From Apium graveolens (Eukaryota; Streptophyta; Magnoliopsida; Apiales; Apiaceae): a DNA stretch of 64,000 bases. The stretch covers positions 7,263,144 through 7,327,143 of the forward strand of contig NC_133647.1 of the NCBI RefSeq assembly GCF_009905375.1, read 5' to 3'. Below the pieces are notes generated by a model. The model ran no database searches. It worked only from the letters and a program-made list of their open reading frames with translations, and was not told where the DNA came from. This document shows positions 33,705 through 45,965 of the stretch, in pieces. The position numbers and the translations under genes were made by a program. Every line of letters starts with the position of its first letter. The first letter of the stretch is position 1.

Positions 33705-34293
33705 TCTAATATAATCATCATATTAGAGTCGAATAACGCAGCGCAGAGAAAGAAACCTCGAACAAGTAGACTTCTCTAAAAAAGGTGACCTCCCACAATT
33801 TCTACTCGTATTCTGATTCCCTGACTCACAACATTTACGTAAATTATTGTAGACTTCATTTTTGAAATTACGTTTTTTACCTTATTCTCAATATTTTTTG
33901 AAATATGTAGATATTTCACAAAAAAAAATGATTTCTAATAATAACAGTAGTCAATAAAATTTCAAAAGTGTCTTAATTCTAACACTGTTAAGTAATTGGT
34001 CGCACTAAAAATCTTAAAATTTTAAAAAAAAACCCGAAAAAGCTTTCCTCCCGAAAAGAATCTGATACTCTTTAATAGAATATGATCTAATTTTTTATCC
34101 ATGACACCTCGGAATTACAATTTATTTCTTTTAAAGTTTGAGCATGGATGTTGATATCATGTTGCTTTATGTTTTATATTGCTTTTGTGATGGAGATACT
34201 TAGCTAGCTAGCTTTAAAACATTTACATCAATATGCGTATACGTAAGATTTACATGTTTAGAAGAAATTGTGGGTGCATTTTCCTTTCTAGTA

Positions 34294-34552
34294 CTCCCTC
34301 CGTTATATAATAAGTTTCTTATTTTGACTTTCGACACTATTTATGGCAAGCGATTGATAATTAATTTACGTCTAAGATATAAGATCAAATATAGTCATAA
34401 CTGATCTTGTTGGATTCGTATTTATGAATATTTTATTACAATAAAATTTTTATATTTAATATAAATACGAAATTAAAGATATTAATAATCAAAAGTGTGA
34501 ATTGACAAACGTGTTCAATACAAATATAAAACGTTTTTAGGGACGGAGGGAA
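34294..34552. mobile_element. Stowaway-like MITE
   Basis: Ends CTCCCTCCGTTATATAATAAG and TTAGGGACGGAGGGAA, flanked by TA at 34292-34293 and 34553-34554. The body resembles the elements at 40593-40826 and 41451-41709, sharing words such as AAAATATTCATA and CAAACGTGTT. Confidence 0.85.
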
Positions 34553-34902
34553 TATATAACTCTTTACATGCATGGATTACTCGAATACCATTAAACCCAT
34601 TCACGGTTTTTTCCGGATAGTATGCAGGGTGTTGTAGTGTTGCTTACGTTGCGTTCAAGACCTTCAAGGCTTTAGATCAAGTCTTCTCTTTAACGTGTTT
34701 TTTTATTATACATCAACAAAAAAGTAAGAAATAGAAAAATCATAGAAATACCTTTTTTTCTTTATTTCTTTTTGAGAAATATGGTTTATACCAAATCAGT
34801 TCACAAAAATTTTTGGAAAGAGGGAATATCAAAATCAGAACTTGAAACAATAGAAGATAAACTTTAAGCACTTCAAATATTCAACCGTCCTCCATAAAAC
34901 TA

Positions 34903-35130
34903 TTTCCTCCATCTCATATTATATGTCTTGTTTTGACTGATAATTACGACAATATTATGTATAATTTTTAAAAAATAAAAAATACATTTAAAAGAGAATT
35001 AGATATATTTTCTAATGATACTAGTTTTAAAAATTATTTAACTATATATTATGCATAATTTATGGTTAAAATTTGAATAATTTGACTGTTGTCTAGTTAA
35101 AACAGGACACATAATATGAGACGGAGGGAG
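34903..35130. mobile_element. Stowaway-like MITE (second family)
   Basis: Terminal inverted repeats CCTCCATCTCATATTATATG and its complement, with TTTTGACTGATAATTA beside the left end. Length is 228 bp, with no ORF. The piece at 41281-41450 belongs to the same family. Confidence 0.8.
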
Positions 35131-35816
35131 CAGCTCCTTATATGTTCTATAAAGTCATAAGTTTGAAACTAGTAAAATGTTGAAAATGAGATATAAGCAA
35201 AAAATTTATATAAAAATGAGCTTCTTTTATATTTTAAGCAAATAAATTATTTAAAATGAGATGTAACTATATACCAATGGCATATTTTATTATTAAAAAT
35301 ACAAAAAACTATATTTTTATTAAAATATAAATATAAAATGGTGATAATGGTCTTCTCCAAAATTTTATAAAATCGTGATAATGATTTTTTTCTAAAATTT
35401 TAAGCTTCTTAATATTTTAGGTTTTGGAACGACTAATTTCTTAACCTATCATATCTAAGTGGCTAACAAATTCAGGTTCTATAGGCAGAACTCATATGCT
35501 TTCGAGTGATGAAGAGTGTTATAATGTAAATATAAGATCTGTTTTTAGAATGACACGTTTTTTAACTCGTCTTATTTGATGTTTAACTTTTTAATACGTA
35601 TCAAAAATTATACTTACATATCTAAATTTCATTTCAAAAAATTTATATTATTTAACTTTAGAACCTAAATTTTCATTGATATGAAAATGAAATTTTTTAA
35701 CGAATAAAATTATATTTTTACATCGTAAAATATGTATTATAAAGTCAAATATTTACTAATATATGAGGGAGCATCAATCAAATATAATATAACATATAAT
35801 TATGCCTACTGAGTCA

Positions 35817-35939
35817 GAGCCAGAGCATGTCGCTTAAATGCGGTTTATCTTGTTTCACGTGGTTTGCAGGCTATTATGTGAGCCCGTAGGGTTTACCCAG
35901 TACGCACCCGAAAGATAGCGGTGGCGGGTCAACTACGAT

Positions 35940-35942
<3 letters not shown>
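35817..35942 (+). mobile_element. SINE-like 3' body
   Basis: Contains GTGAGCCCGTAGGGTTTACCC and CGCACCCGAAAGATAGCGG, a block I associate with a widespread plant SINE family, followed directly by a simple-sequence tail. The tRNA-like head with A and B boxes is not evident, so it may be truncated. Confidence 0.4.

Positions 35943-35976
<34 letters not shown>
35943..35976. repeat. (AT)n microsatellite
   Basis: Pure dinucleotide run directly following the SINE-like block; it may be its degenerate tail. Confidence 0.95.
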
Positions 35977-36959
35977 CACTAAAAACCAAAAATTTATCGA
36001 AATACTATAAAATAACATGCATGTTTTGTCCCGCCCCCGGTCCATTAATTTAATTAAATTTTATTAAACTAGTTCGAATAAAAAAGAACAAAGGAAGAAA
36101 AATAGAAAAGGGAGGTTATGAAAATGAAGCAACCTTTTGAACTTTAGGGGGGCATAACTGTCATTTTGTATCCTAGATTTAAGGTTCGCATCACTTTCTT
36201 TTATTATCTAATTTTGTAAAAAAATCATATATTTTTTATGGGTAGAACTTAGAAGTCCTCCCCTCTCTCCTTGCTTGAAAACGACTGCAAGCAACCTGTG
36301 GTCTACTTTCATGTATATCCACTTCACATGTATGTACATATATTAATATAGATTTTATTTTGTAAGTATACACGCATTCATTCTTTCGTATGCTCCACTA
36401 TACGAGTCATCTCTCATTTTTTGTAACCTTGATAGTACGCATTTTGTTAAGTGACATCTTGATCGGTCACTCTCATCTCTTTATATTTTGAAAAAAAGTG
36501 TTTAATATTAATTTTTAAATATAATTCCTTAATATATTTTCATAATTAGATATTTTTAAGGAACTATGCTTTTATATGTAACTCAAATTGTATGTCGAAT
36601 ACCCTATTCAAAATGTTGAAAGGGACTAAGGGGTATTTGTTTTGATTCAATGGTGCAGTCATTTTCTCAAATTTTATGATCTTAAAGTGATTAATTACTT
36701 AACATAATATCAAATTTCGGTATCAGAAAAGAACTCTTGTTCGTTAGATATTCTTGGATTTTCTATGAAGTCATGCCCCAATATATTGATAAAACAATTA
36801 TATAATTAAATTGAGATCTTTTTCATGGTATATCACAAATTATATTATTCTCGTGATTAATTTGAATAAAATTTGTTTCAAAACTCTTAGTATTTTAAAA
36901 AAGAGACAGCTCTTGACTAAATTTTTGATTTGTGATTAAATTACTAACACCTGTCAATC

Positions 36960-37140
36960 ATGATTATATATTTCGAAAATCGAAATTATTCAGTTTAGTT
37001 ACCAATTTATAATTTATTGGGTGATTTTTAAAAATCGAATAATTTATCGGTGATCGGTCGAAACGGATAAATATTTGTGACCGATTTTTGAGCGATTTAG
37101 CGGAGATTTTTATAATTTTGGCCTATTTTTAATAACCATG
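36960..37140. repeat. Dispersed AT-rich repeat with ATCGG words (copy 1)
   Basis: Shares strings such as GTTTAGTTACCAATTTA, GATTTTTAAAAATCG and GACCGATTTTTGAGCGATTTA with the copies at 39572-39842 and 43155-43345. No ORF and no clear ends; family not recognised. Confidence 0.55.
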
Positions 37141-37305
37141 GTCTCAACCAATTCATTATATTATCCGAAAAAAATAATTAAAAAATATATTGTCATCGAA
37201 AAGTTATAACTTAATAAAAGTATTTTTTATGGAATTTAAATAGGGGGAGATATTGCCCGAGGATACATGCACAGATGTACAGACTACAGTACAGATGGTT
37301 GTTGT

Positions 37306-37320
37306 ATGTATATATAAAGG
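37306..37320 (+). promoter_or_regulatory. TATA box of the PHD-finger gene
   Basis: GTATATATAAAGG lies about 190 bases ahead of the ATG at 37505, followed by pyrimidine-rich leader sequence. Confidence 0.6.
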
Positions 37321-37504
37321 GGGGGCATGTATAGTAGACCGACTCAGACCGAAGACTAGCTCTTTCTTCTAAGTTTCTCTCAACAGGACTAGTTTAATTA
37401 TATTTCTTGGGTTTCTCTCCATCTTCTGTATCATCTATATATAAACATATGTTTGGCTAATTGGATCAGCATCACCAAAATCAAGAAGAAGAGATTGAAG
37501 AATA

Positions 37505-38717
37505 ATGGGAGATCTTGACACTGTTTGCTGTTTGTGTGGTGATATAGGCTTCCCTGACAAACTCTTTCGCTGCAGCAAGTGCCACAATCGCTTCCAACAC
37601 TCGTATGCCTCTCTCTCCTCTCTCTCTCTCCCCAATCTCTCTCTCTCTCTCCTCTCTCTCTCCCCAATCTCTCTCTCTCCCCCAGTCTCCCTCTCTCCCC
37701 AATCTCTCTCTCTATCTCTCTCTCTCTATCTCTTATCTGTTCTCTTTGTCTCTCTCTTTTATGCTTATGGCCTATGGCTTTCATCTATGTGTATCTTTCC
37801 ATAACTTGCCTCTCTCTCAATCTCAATCTCTCTCTCTCCCCCTCTCTCTCACAAGTACACATAGCATTTTGTGTTCCCGTGATTCAAGTCACCGGATGCC
37901 CAAAGATATTTATTTAATATTTTATTATACATGAATTTACAAAACTTGTATGAACCGATGAATTTTCACTCTTCATAATATATTTATTGCACATGTTGAC
38001 TTAAAAAGTGTAAAGATTGAGGGTAACCTTGCAAAAGTTCACGAAACTATGGTATGAAAGATGCAATGTTACATATGCGGGGTGTGTATGTGGCAAGACA
38101 CACAGCATAGTAATGATGATGTATGTTTCATTTTATAATTATTGCACACACTGGCCCATCATTGAAATCTATATAGAATATGGATCATTTAGTCCATTTC
38201 ATACAATTCAAGTATATGTATACATGTTGGCCATCTACATGAAATCACACCCTTCACTAACGATATGTCATTATTTTCTCGAAAATTCTAGAATTTTGTT
38301 AATTTAGTTCTATAATTTTATGCTAGCTAAATATTTCATATGACATAGAATGTAACTATTGGCTAACCAATTTCTGTTGCCTAAATTGGTAGATGCAAGT
38401 GAATACTAACCATGATCAACTACATGCTTGTGTTCATTAGGTACTGCAGTAGCTTTTATAGAGAATCATCGCAACCGATCGAAGAATGCGATTGGTGTCA
38501 AAGTGCCGAAAACAGTTCAAACAGTTCAAACAACCGAAGTTCATCGAAGAAAGCAATGAGTGGCGGACTAGTGATCACTAACCGATCACAGTATGCAGGA
38601 GACAAAATGAAGCAGCAACATGAGGAGAGTTCTGATCATAGCAAGGGAAAGAGTCCGACCCCGTCACCGCGAACCGCCACCCGCAGGTACAAGCTTCTCA
38701 AGGATGTCATGTGCTAG
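37505..38717 (+). CDS. Small PHD-finger protein (2 exons)
   Basis: Exons 37505-37602 and 38441-38717, with a GT-AG intron of 838 bases; the join gives 124 aa. The first 52 residues form a C4HC3 zinc finger: C8/C11, C23/C26, H32/C35, C49/C52, with FRCSKCHNRFQHSYCS across the splice site. PHD fingers usually read histone tails or act as protein-docking modules in the nucleus. The rest (55-124) is Ser/Asn/Lys-rich and disordered, ending in a basic PSPRTATRRYKLLKDVMC, a possible nuclear-localisation signal. Short single-PHD proteins with this layout occur in many plants; their role is not established. The ATG is the first in the transcript after the TATA box and directly precedes the finger. No defects are seen. 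Confidence 0.88.
37607..37858 (+). repeat. (CT)n-rich tract inside the PHD-gene intron
   Basis: A near-continuous CTCTCTC / TCTCCCC tract starting five bases after the splice donor. Long open frames made of Ser and Leu codons here (37505-37934) are artefacts of it. Confidence 0.95.
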
Positions 38718-40592
38718 CTTAATCAACTCTGCATGGTGGCAACTTAATTAACAGCTTTATCAAGTGTTAATGTGTGTGTGTACATAGGTATATAGTTCAA
38801 GTTATGTGTTGTTTTTGCTTGTTTCTTCCAGTTTTCTTGAACTATGGATTTCCTTAACAAGCTGTTATATATATGAGCTAGCTATGTTTGCAAGTAAACC
38901 CAAAGGAATGTGTACTTTTTCTCTTTTTGAGCAGAGTTTATTAGCTAACAAGTACTATCAGTTCCTTTAATCTCTTAATCTTGGTGAGTGATAGTCGAAC
39001 CGAGAATAACAGTAGTATTAAAATGTAAGTAATCTGAGTGAGTGACAGTCGAACTCAGAACGTTAACGAAAATAAGCCGTAAGCCCTCCACCACTCAAGA
39101 TATCCAATCGCACTTGCAGGTTTAAGTGTACTTAGGTAGTTAACTTAATGCATAATCTTGTACATGCAATGTGCATGTTAATTTGCGAAAGTTTAGGGTT
39201 TGATAAGTTGGGTCACACGTAAGTTGATGCGTTGCTTGCTACCCAATGTTCATGAATAAAATAAATGAACTCATTTCTTGATTCTCTACAACAGTATTAG
39301 CATCAAATACTAACATATTTGTAGTGGGGTAAATAATGAAGGCATTGTTTGGGTAACACAATGTGTGGGAGAGCGCGAGTTTCGTTATATATAATTCATA
39401 CAAGTAATTTATTGGCAACCGGGGCGGAGGTATCAAGAAAGGGTGTAGGGACCACTTTAGTTATCAAAAAGGAACTACATAGTTAAAGTTGACTGCATGT
39501 CTATCTTAAGTCTTAACAACTTTTATTTTTCTTTATTTTACTTGCTATTTGTATCTATTTTACTCCATTAGTGTTCTAAAAATCTCCGATTTTTAAAAAA
39601 AAATCCGATTAATCCTCGATTAATTCTTAAAAAATATTTGACCAATTTATTTTTTAAAATCCGATTAATATTTATAAATTACTTTTGAATTATATATTTC
39701 ATAATAAATAAGGTAAATATATTAAATATTATTAAAATATTTAAATATATCCGATTTTTATTCCAATTAATCCCTGATTTTCCGATTAATTCCTAATCGG
39801 TACCTAAACCGATTAGTACCGATTACCGATTTTTACAACCATGCTGCCACCATTTGTTTATTTAACCTTTAGTATAATTATTTAAAATTATTTTCAAACA
39901 TTATATTTTTAGTTTATATTTTAAAAATCAACTCTTTCATACACATCTTTAGTTTATATTACTAGATCGACTGTATTTCATATATCAAATTCAGTTAATG
40001 CAATAAATATTCATACAAATTAATTTTTTTATTAACAATATTATTTTTCTTAATATGTATCGTTTTTTTTAAAATTGGGCTAGCATCTTAAGATGGGTAA
40101 TCTCGTGACAGCAAATATATATTATTTTTTAGTTAGTTGTATAGTTTGTGAGTTAAAAAATACAAGATATACCTGATGCAAATCAAAATTTTAATTTGAT
40201 TTTTCTTAAAATATTGTTTATATTTTATTATATTGATTCTCTTATTATTATATAGATAGATAGATAGATGAGTACATGTAGTTTGTCATTTTCTTGAAAA
40301 GATTTACATGGTGGTTTTTAAGTGAGTTAAATAAACATGTATATATATACATGCCGTGAAGAGAGAACAGGACCTAGCTAGGTTTCTTAAAATGGTAGGG
40401 TTTTATTGGTAGGGTTTTTGTCCCTGTCAAAAAACATCTACAGGATTGTAGGTGGAAGCTGCACACTCATTGCTTTATTTAGTCTTTTCATGGTAATTCA
40501 ATGCAATTGGTCGTACCCTTTTGCCAAAGAAAAATAATATTCATAGTACGTAAAGGGCTAAAGCTGGCAACTTTTTTAATTCATTTAAAGTA
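38718..40592. other. Intergenic region downstream of the PHD-finger gene
   Basis: Holds the 3' UTR (T-rich, to about 38950), then AT-rich sequence with the dispersed repeat at 39572-39842. Nothing else is recognised. Confidence 0.5.
39572..39842. repeat. Dispersed AT-rich repeat with ATCGG words (copy 2)
   Basis: Mostly in inverse orientation to copy 1, with TCCGATTAATCC, GACCAATTTATTTTTTAAAA and GATTACCGATTTTTACAACC. See copies at 36960 and 43155. Confidence 0.55.
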
Positions 40593-40826
40593 CCCCTCTC
40601 TCCGTCCCAAAAAACTTCTGTTTTAATTTGTTCATGGTAAGTGATTCACTATTAATTTACAAATTTAGTCATTAGTGATTTTGTTGGATTCGTATATATG
40701 AGTATTTTAATATAATGAAATTTTTATATTTAATATTAATATGAAATTAAAAATATTAACAATCAAAAATATAAATTGACAAACATATTTGACATAAAGA
40801 GCAAACGTTTTCAGGGACGAAGGGAG
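40593..40826. mobile_element. Stowaway-like MITE
   Basis: Ends CCCCTCTCTCCGTCCCAAAA and TTTTCAGGGACGAAGGGAG, flanked by TA. Related to 34294-34552 by shared body words. Confidence 0.85.
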
Positions 40827-41280
40827 TATAATTTATGAGATTGCTATCCTCTATTATTGTTCTCTGGCAATGAGAACTAGATGATATTGATAATACCATT
40901 TTAAGACTCTTGGTTATAGTGTTAATTATAGTGTTAATTTCTATTGATTTTGTGGGCTCATCCTTATCAACTTTGTATGCTTATAAAATTATACACAAAT
41001 GTTAGAGTACTAGTCACCGGCCATGATAGTTTATTGTGTCTTTTGTTGGCCATCAAGCCATGAGCACATTGAACACATCAAACACATCAAACACAACATT
41101 ATATGCATTGCAGCTGTGGTTTTAGTTCAAATCTAGAATTGTGAAAGAATTTGCTTGCCCTGATGGAGATATAAATTTGCAGTAACAAACACTTGTCAGA
41201 AATAAAAATCCTTATACAACCATAAGAAACTCACTAAGATTATCGACACTGACTCACTAAAGAGTTAATTTAAGCTAATT

Positions 41281-41450
41281 CCTCCTTCTCATGTTATGTG
41301 CTATATTTTGACTATTATGTAATCAAATTGATTAAATTTGATCAATAATTAAGACAAATTTATGTATTATTTTAAAAAATTGAAAATAACAATTTGAAGA
41401 AAATTAAATATATTTTTTTAAATGATACAAGTTTTGATTAATCTATACTA
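41281..41450. mobile_element. Truncated Stowaway-like MITE (second family)
   Basis: Left terminus CCTCCTTCTCATGTTATGTG with the body of the 34903-35130 family. The right terminus is missing and the next MITE starts there, so that insertion or a later deletion removed it. Confidence 0.65.
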
Positions 41451-41709
41451 TTCCCTCCGCCCCTAAAAACGTTTCATTTTTGTGTTGGACACGTTTGTCA
41501 ATGCACACTTTTGATCGTTAATATCTTTAAATTCGTATTAGTATTAAATATAAAAATTTCACCGTATTAAAGTACTGATAAATACGAATCCAACGAGATC
41601 ACTAATGACTATGTTTGATATTATAGATTAGACGTAAATTAGTAGTCAATCGTTTACCGTGAACAGTACCGAAAGTCAATATAGGAACATCATTTTGGGA
41701 CGGAGGAAG
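41451..41709. mobile_element. Stowaway-like MITE
   Basis: Ends TTCCCTCCGCCCCTAAAAAC and CATTTTGGGACGGAGGAAG, with TA on both flanks. It is the reverse-oriented relative of 34294-34552. Confidence 0.82.
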
Positions 41710-41744
41710 TATTATATTAAAGACGTAATATTAAAAATTTGGTT

Positions 41745-41935
41745 ACTGGTCCTAGGTCACTCAATACACAACAGTCAGATCAAATTATTATAACTATTTG
41801 ATATAGTCTTAAAAAATTATTACTCAAGAAATATAAGGTTCGAATTTGATCAACATATTAAAATTATAATTTATAATATAATGATAAAAATAATTATGTA
41901 TCGCGCGGGTTATATAGTAGTAATAATAATATTGG
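41745..41935. repeat. Dispersed repeat (pairs with 45800-45965)
   Basis: Shares CAGTCAGAT, ATAGTCTTAAAAAATTA, AAGAAATATAAGGTTCGAAT and CAACATATTAAAATTATAAT with 45800-45965. No ORF or clear termini; the GCGCGGGTTATATAGTAGTA end resembles a Helitron-like terminus but lacks the final CTRR. Confidence 0.55.
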
Positions 41936-42133
41936 AAGCTGAAAAACTCACAAAAATATTAAGAGTAGATAAATAATCACCATGAGTCGGGGAAAAAACA
42001 ATATGTACATGATCTGTCATCTGCAAAGTGTAGATAAAATAGAAATGTGGATACTAAGCGTCAAGTCAAACAGTGCGAAGACCGTGAAATCAACAGTATC
42101 AAGAGTACCATAAAACATAACAGAACTTGATTA

Positions 42134-42368
42134 CTCCCTACGTCTCATTAATTATTAGTATACGTTTACTATTTGCACGCATTTCGAGACCTTTATAAAA
42201 TATATTTCTGTAATGTTTTTTTTAAAAGTTTCTTTTTTGAATAAAAGTTCAAACATGAAACTTTTATTCAGAAAAAAAAAATTAAAAAAATATTATGAAA
42301 TTATGTTTTAAATGAATATTGAAAAGCGTGCCGAAAAATATCGTATAGAAATCAATGAGACGAGGGAG
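42134..42368. mobile_element. Stowaway-like MITE
   Basis: Inverted ends CTCCCTACGTCTCATTAAT and CAATGAGACGAGGGAGCA, with no ORF. The right-hand flank has no clear TA. Confidence 0.7.
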
Positions 42369-42538
42369 CATGAATTTACTGGGGGGTAAGAAAAGAGTGA
42401 GTTGGTTTGTCCATACAAAAAGGAGGTAGTCTCTGACACTGAACCCAGTTCCCCAATTCGCAAACTGAGTAGCTATATAGGCTAATGTAGGTAGGCCGTC
42501 GTTGTGTACTTTTTGATGCAACAGTTGCATGCATGCCT

Positions 42539-42571
42539 AGGCTAAGCTAAGCTAAGCTAAGCAAGCTAAGC
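42539..42571. repeat. (GCTAA)n short tandem repeat
   Basis: Roughly six units of GCTAA with one irregular unit. Confidence 0.9.
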
Positions 42572-42625
42572 TACCTACTGCCTACTATATGTATCGTATA
42601 TATAGATACGCACAGTTAAATGTTA

Positions 42626-42958
42626 CTCCCTCTGTCCCATTCAATTCTATACACTTTCCTTTTTTGGATGTCCCATTCAATTCTATACATTTCAAACTTA
42701 CCGAAAATAGTAAAAATTTAATAATATAAAAATCAACTACATCCACTACTTACCCCCACCAGACTCACTTTATCCATTAAATATTGATTGGTCCCACCAC
42801 TTTACCCCACTTTATATTTTTTTCTCACTAAATTATACTTTATTCTTCTCTCTTATCCCACTATCTTACCAAAATTCCCAAAAATAACATTATTTAACTA
42901 TTATGTCTTGTCCTCCGTGCCCAAACCATTTGTATACAAATGACTGGGACGGAGGGAG
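42626..42958. mobile_element. Stowaway-like MITE
   Basis: Ends CTCCCTCTGTCCCATTCAAT and ATGACTGGGACGGAGGGAG with TA flanks. An inner partial duplication of the left end (GTCCCATTCAATTCTATACA occurs twice by 42690) is present. Confidence 0.85.
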
Positions 42959-43154
42959 TAAGCTACTTGCAAGTAGGAGAGATTTGATGCAGGAGATGTG
43001 TTGAATTCTGGGACACTTCTAAATTCCAAACACAAATATTTCGTCAAACCTCACCCTCAACTTGGTAAGATCTGGGCTTCATGAACTTATCATCCCAATA
43101 TCATAGATTACGGGTATATTGAAAGTTAAATCAGTATAATAGTCATCTCCAACC

Positions 43155-43345
43155 ACCGTTACAGATTTCAGAAATCGGAACTATTCGGTTGAGATACCGA
43201 TTTACGATTTATTGGACGATTTTTAAAAAATCGGATGATTAATCGGCGATTTATCGGAAATCGGTCAAATCGGACAAATATTTTTGACCGATTTTTGAGT
43301 GATTTATCGGCAATTTTTTAAAAATCGGCCGATTTTTATAATAGA
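43155..43345. repeat. Dispersed AT-rich repeat with ATCGG words (copy 3)
   Basis: Contains ATTCGGTTGAGATACCGATTT, GACGATTTTTAAAAAATCGG and GACCGATTTTTGAGTGATTTA, the clearest copy of the family also seen at 36960 and 39572. Confidence 0.6.
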
Positions 43346-44028
43346 ATCTCCAACTGGACAGAACATTTGATTATGAATAAAAATATTTGTACAATTTGAA
43401 ATTATATTATTATTTTGTGAATTTGATTTATGTATGTAGAAGCAAAGTGTTAACTTTGGCCAGTAAAATAAACCTTATATATATGCTTTTAAATGAATAA
43501 CTTCAAATTATTTACATTTTTGTCTCATTAAGAGATTTTATCAGATATAATTAAATGAAATATATAGAATGTAGTTGTATTATAAATAAAATCTCGTTGT
43601 CAAAATTATCATATTGCTCATATTTACAACGTCAAAATACGTTTATTATTGAATTCTCCCGACCCTTTACATAGCTCACAAAAAAACGTCCAACACATAT
43701 ATGATATTGCTCAAGGAACCGTTTTCATATATGATAGCAACAGTTTTATATCAAAAAGTAATTTAAAAACTGTTTGTTAAAATTTAAAAATTACTTTTTT
43801 TAACAAAATTGTGGCCTAAAAGCTTAGATTCTAAAATTGTTAAGAATGAGAGGACGCGTGTAGGGAATGAAAAAGGGGACCGGAAGAATCGGTTGAAGAA
43901 ATGCTTTAAATCGGACCCCAAAGATTTAGTGGCTGAAAATGAGTGTATGTTCCACATACCAACCAAACACGTGGAAGACTTTCATTTCTTTCTGCATTAT
44001 TCCATTTTCACCTTATATATATATATAG

Positions 44029-44392
44029 AGTAAAGTTCTATGGAGTCCACCTTTAATTGGAGTCCTCGGAGTCCATATATGTTCTGCAAGTAAAATATAG
44101 CTTAAAATATTGCAAAACATATTATTTTTCGACAAACATCACTATTCTATCAAAAATCTTGTAGATTGCATACATTTTACAAGCAGAACATTGCAAAAAT
44201 ATATATTCTACAAAACATGTTTAGTTTGCAGAACATAAATGTTCATGTTGCAGAACATATTGCAGAACATACATATTGTACCGTAAATATATGAGATTTG
44301 CATGATTTTGTTGAAGTTATACTATTTGTGTAATATGTTTTGCAAAATAACACGTTTTACAATATATTTTATTTGTAGAACGTAGATGGACA
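44029..44392. mobile_element. MITE-like element with GGAGTCCA termini (copy 2)
   Basis: Begins AAAGTTCTATGGAGTCCACC, with GGAGTCCATATATGTTCTGC just inside, as in copy 1 at 33221. The interior is partly inverted relative to copy 1, and the right end stops at GTAGATGGACA without the outer terminus, so it is truncated. Confidence 0.6.
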
Positions 44393-45799
44393 TGTTACTT
44401 TGTGAACAAACGAAAATAATTCATGCTACTTATTTCCTCTGTTTTTTTAATTCACAAAAAGACAATTTATTTTTAATTCACAAAAAAATAAAATGTATAT
44501 TAATTTACAGAGGTTTCCTCTGTTTTTTAATCGAGTATTAATTTACAGAGGTTTTACTGTAGCCGGTCAAAACACATTAAAATGTGTATAAAAGTCAAAG
44601 CAATAAATAAAAGAAACAGATAGAGTATATTTATATTACAAAATTATAAGTACTTAAATTAGCCTTAAAATATGTTTTAAGTACGAATAAAAAGTACGTA
44701 AAGAAACGAGTAAGATCCTCGGGTAGTACATCCAAGTTGCCAAAGTGAAAAATCCCCCGAGAAAGCTCTTCTAAGCCGCATACTTGTACTAATTTAGGTC
44801 AAGTAAGCTCATTTTCCAAATAAAAGCAATCAAAAAACAGGATCTCACATAATTAGATCTCTAAAATCAATTTGTGATACAATGAATAGCTTCTGCAGCA
44901 ACTTGGAAGTTGGAACAATTATAAATTAATATAATTTGTTATTTTTCATTTTTATCCACTTTCACTTGTAAACGACAAATCTAACTGGCGACTCTGCAGA
45001 ACCTTTATCATATAAATAAATGGGAGGGACGGACGGAATATATATTTTAAAAATAAATATTTTTATAAATCAGTTTTCCCAAGATACTTCACCTTACTAG
45101 GTAACTAATCTTTCGCCTTACTACATTACTAATCTTTTTACAAAGCCTCACATGCTTTATTCAGCTAATAGCCTAATACACCTGCTGACTCTAAAGACAT
45201 TATGTCATGTAAATGACACGTCAGATTTCGATTAGTTTAAGTTTAATTAGATTTTTTTAGAAAAATTACCAAAAATACAATTTCTTGTAAGTTTGTTTCT
45301 ACTTTTACCATCTTTTGAAACAAATTGCAAAAATACGACTTGCAACAAATAATAATTACATATGCAACTTCTCTAAAAAAATATTAAAAATATTTTTGAT
45401 TGCATTTAAGGTTGTATCTGGTTATATCGTGTTGCAAAATCTTATTTTGGCAAAATAATGGAAAAATCGTATTTTTTAAAAAACCTCTTTTTTATGAAGG
45501 AATAAGGGCTATATACGGAAATTAACAAGTTTAAGGGTTTGACAGGTTAGGAAATTGAAGTCCAGGGGCCTGATAACGCATTTTGTCTTGCTGGATTATA
45601 AGTTATACACATATAATATGAACAAATGATCTATTTCATGGGCTCCATTAAATTAATGGTATAGAGACGAGTACAAATAGCGAAAATGGTATAACAACGT
45701 TCAATATAGCAAATAACAAAAATAAAATAGCAACGTTCAATATATCTAATCTGGTATAGCTGGTTTGGTGTGATTTTCGTATCCACGCTATTATATTAA

Positions 45800-45965
45800 A
45801 AACAAAATATGAAAAGTTTGATCAACCGTCAGATAAAATCGATGAGAACCATTAGATTTAGTCTTAAAAATTAATAATATTTAAGAAATATAAGATTCGA
45901 ATCCTGGCAGCAACATATTAAAATTATAATTTACACACAGATTATATAGCAATAGTAGTAAAAGT
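45800..45965. repeat. Dispersed repeat (pairs with 41745-41935)
   Basis: See the partner. This copy has GATTCGAATCCTGGCAGCAA, faintly like a tRNA B box, which raises a weak possibility of a SINE relic. Confidence 0.5.

Larger units (their letters stand above)
33705..37300. other. Intergenic region with MITEs and a SINE-like piece
   Basis: No gene was recognised. Apart from the listed elements it is AT-rich unique sequence. Confidence 0.5.

Noticed and set aside
35817..35942. Considered as a tRNA gene because of its GC-rich, tRNA-like words
   Set aside because: No cloverleaf or A/B box pair could be laid out; a SINE-like body is more likely.
37431..37784. - strand frames rich in Arg and Glu
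   Set aside because: Reverse complement of the same CT tract; low-complexity artefact.
37505..37934. Overlapping + strand frames of about 100-112 codons rich in Ser and Leu
   Set aside because: Translation of the CT microsatellite in the PHD-gene intron in three frames; only the first 98 bases are coding.
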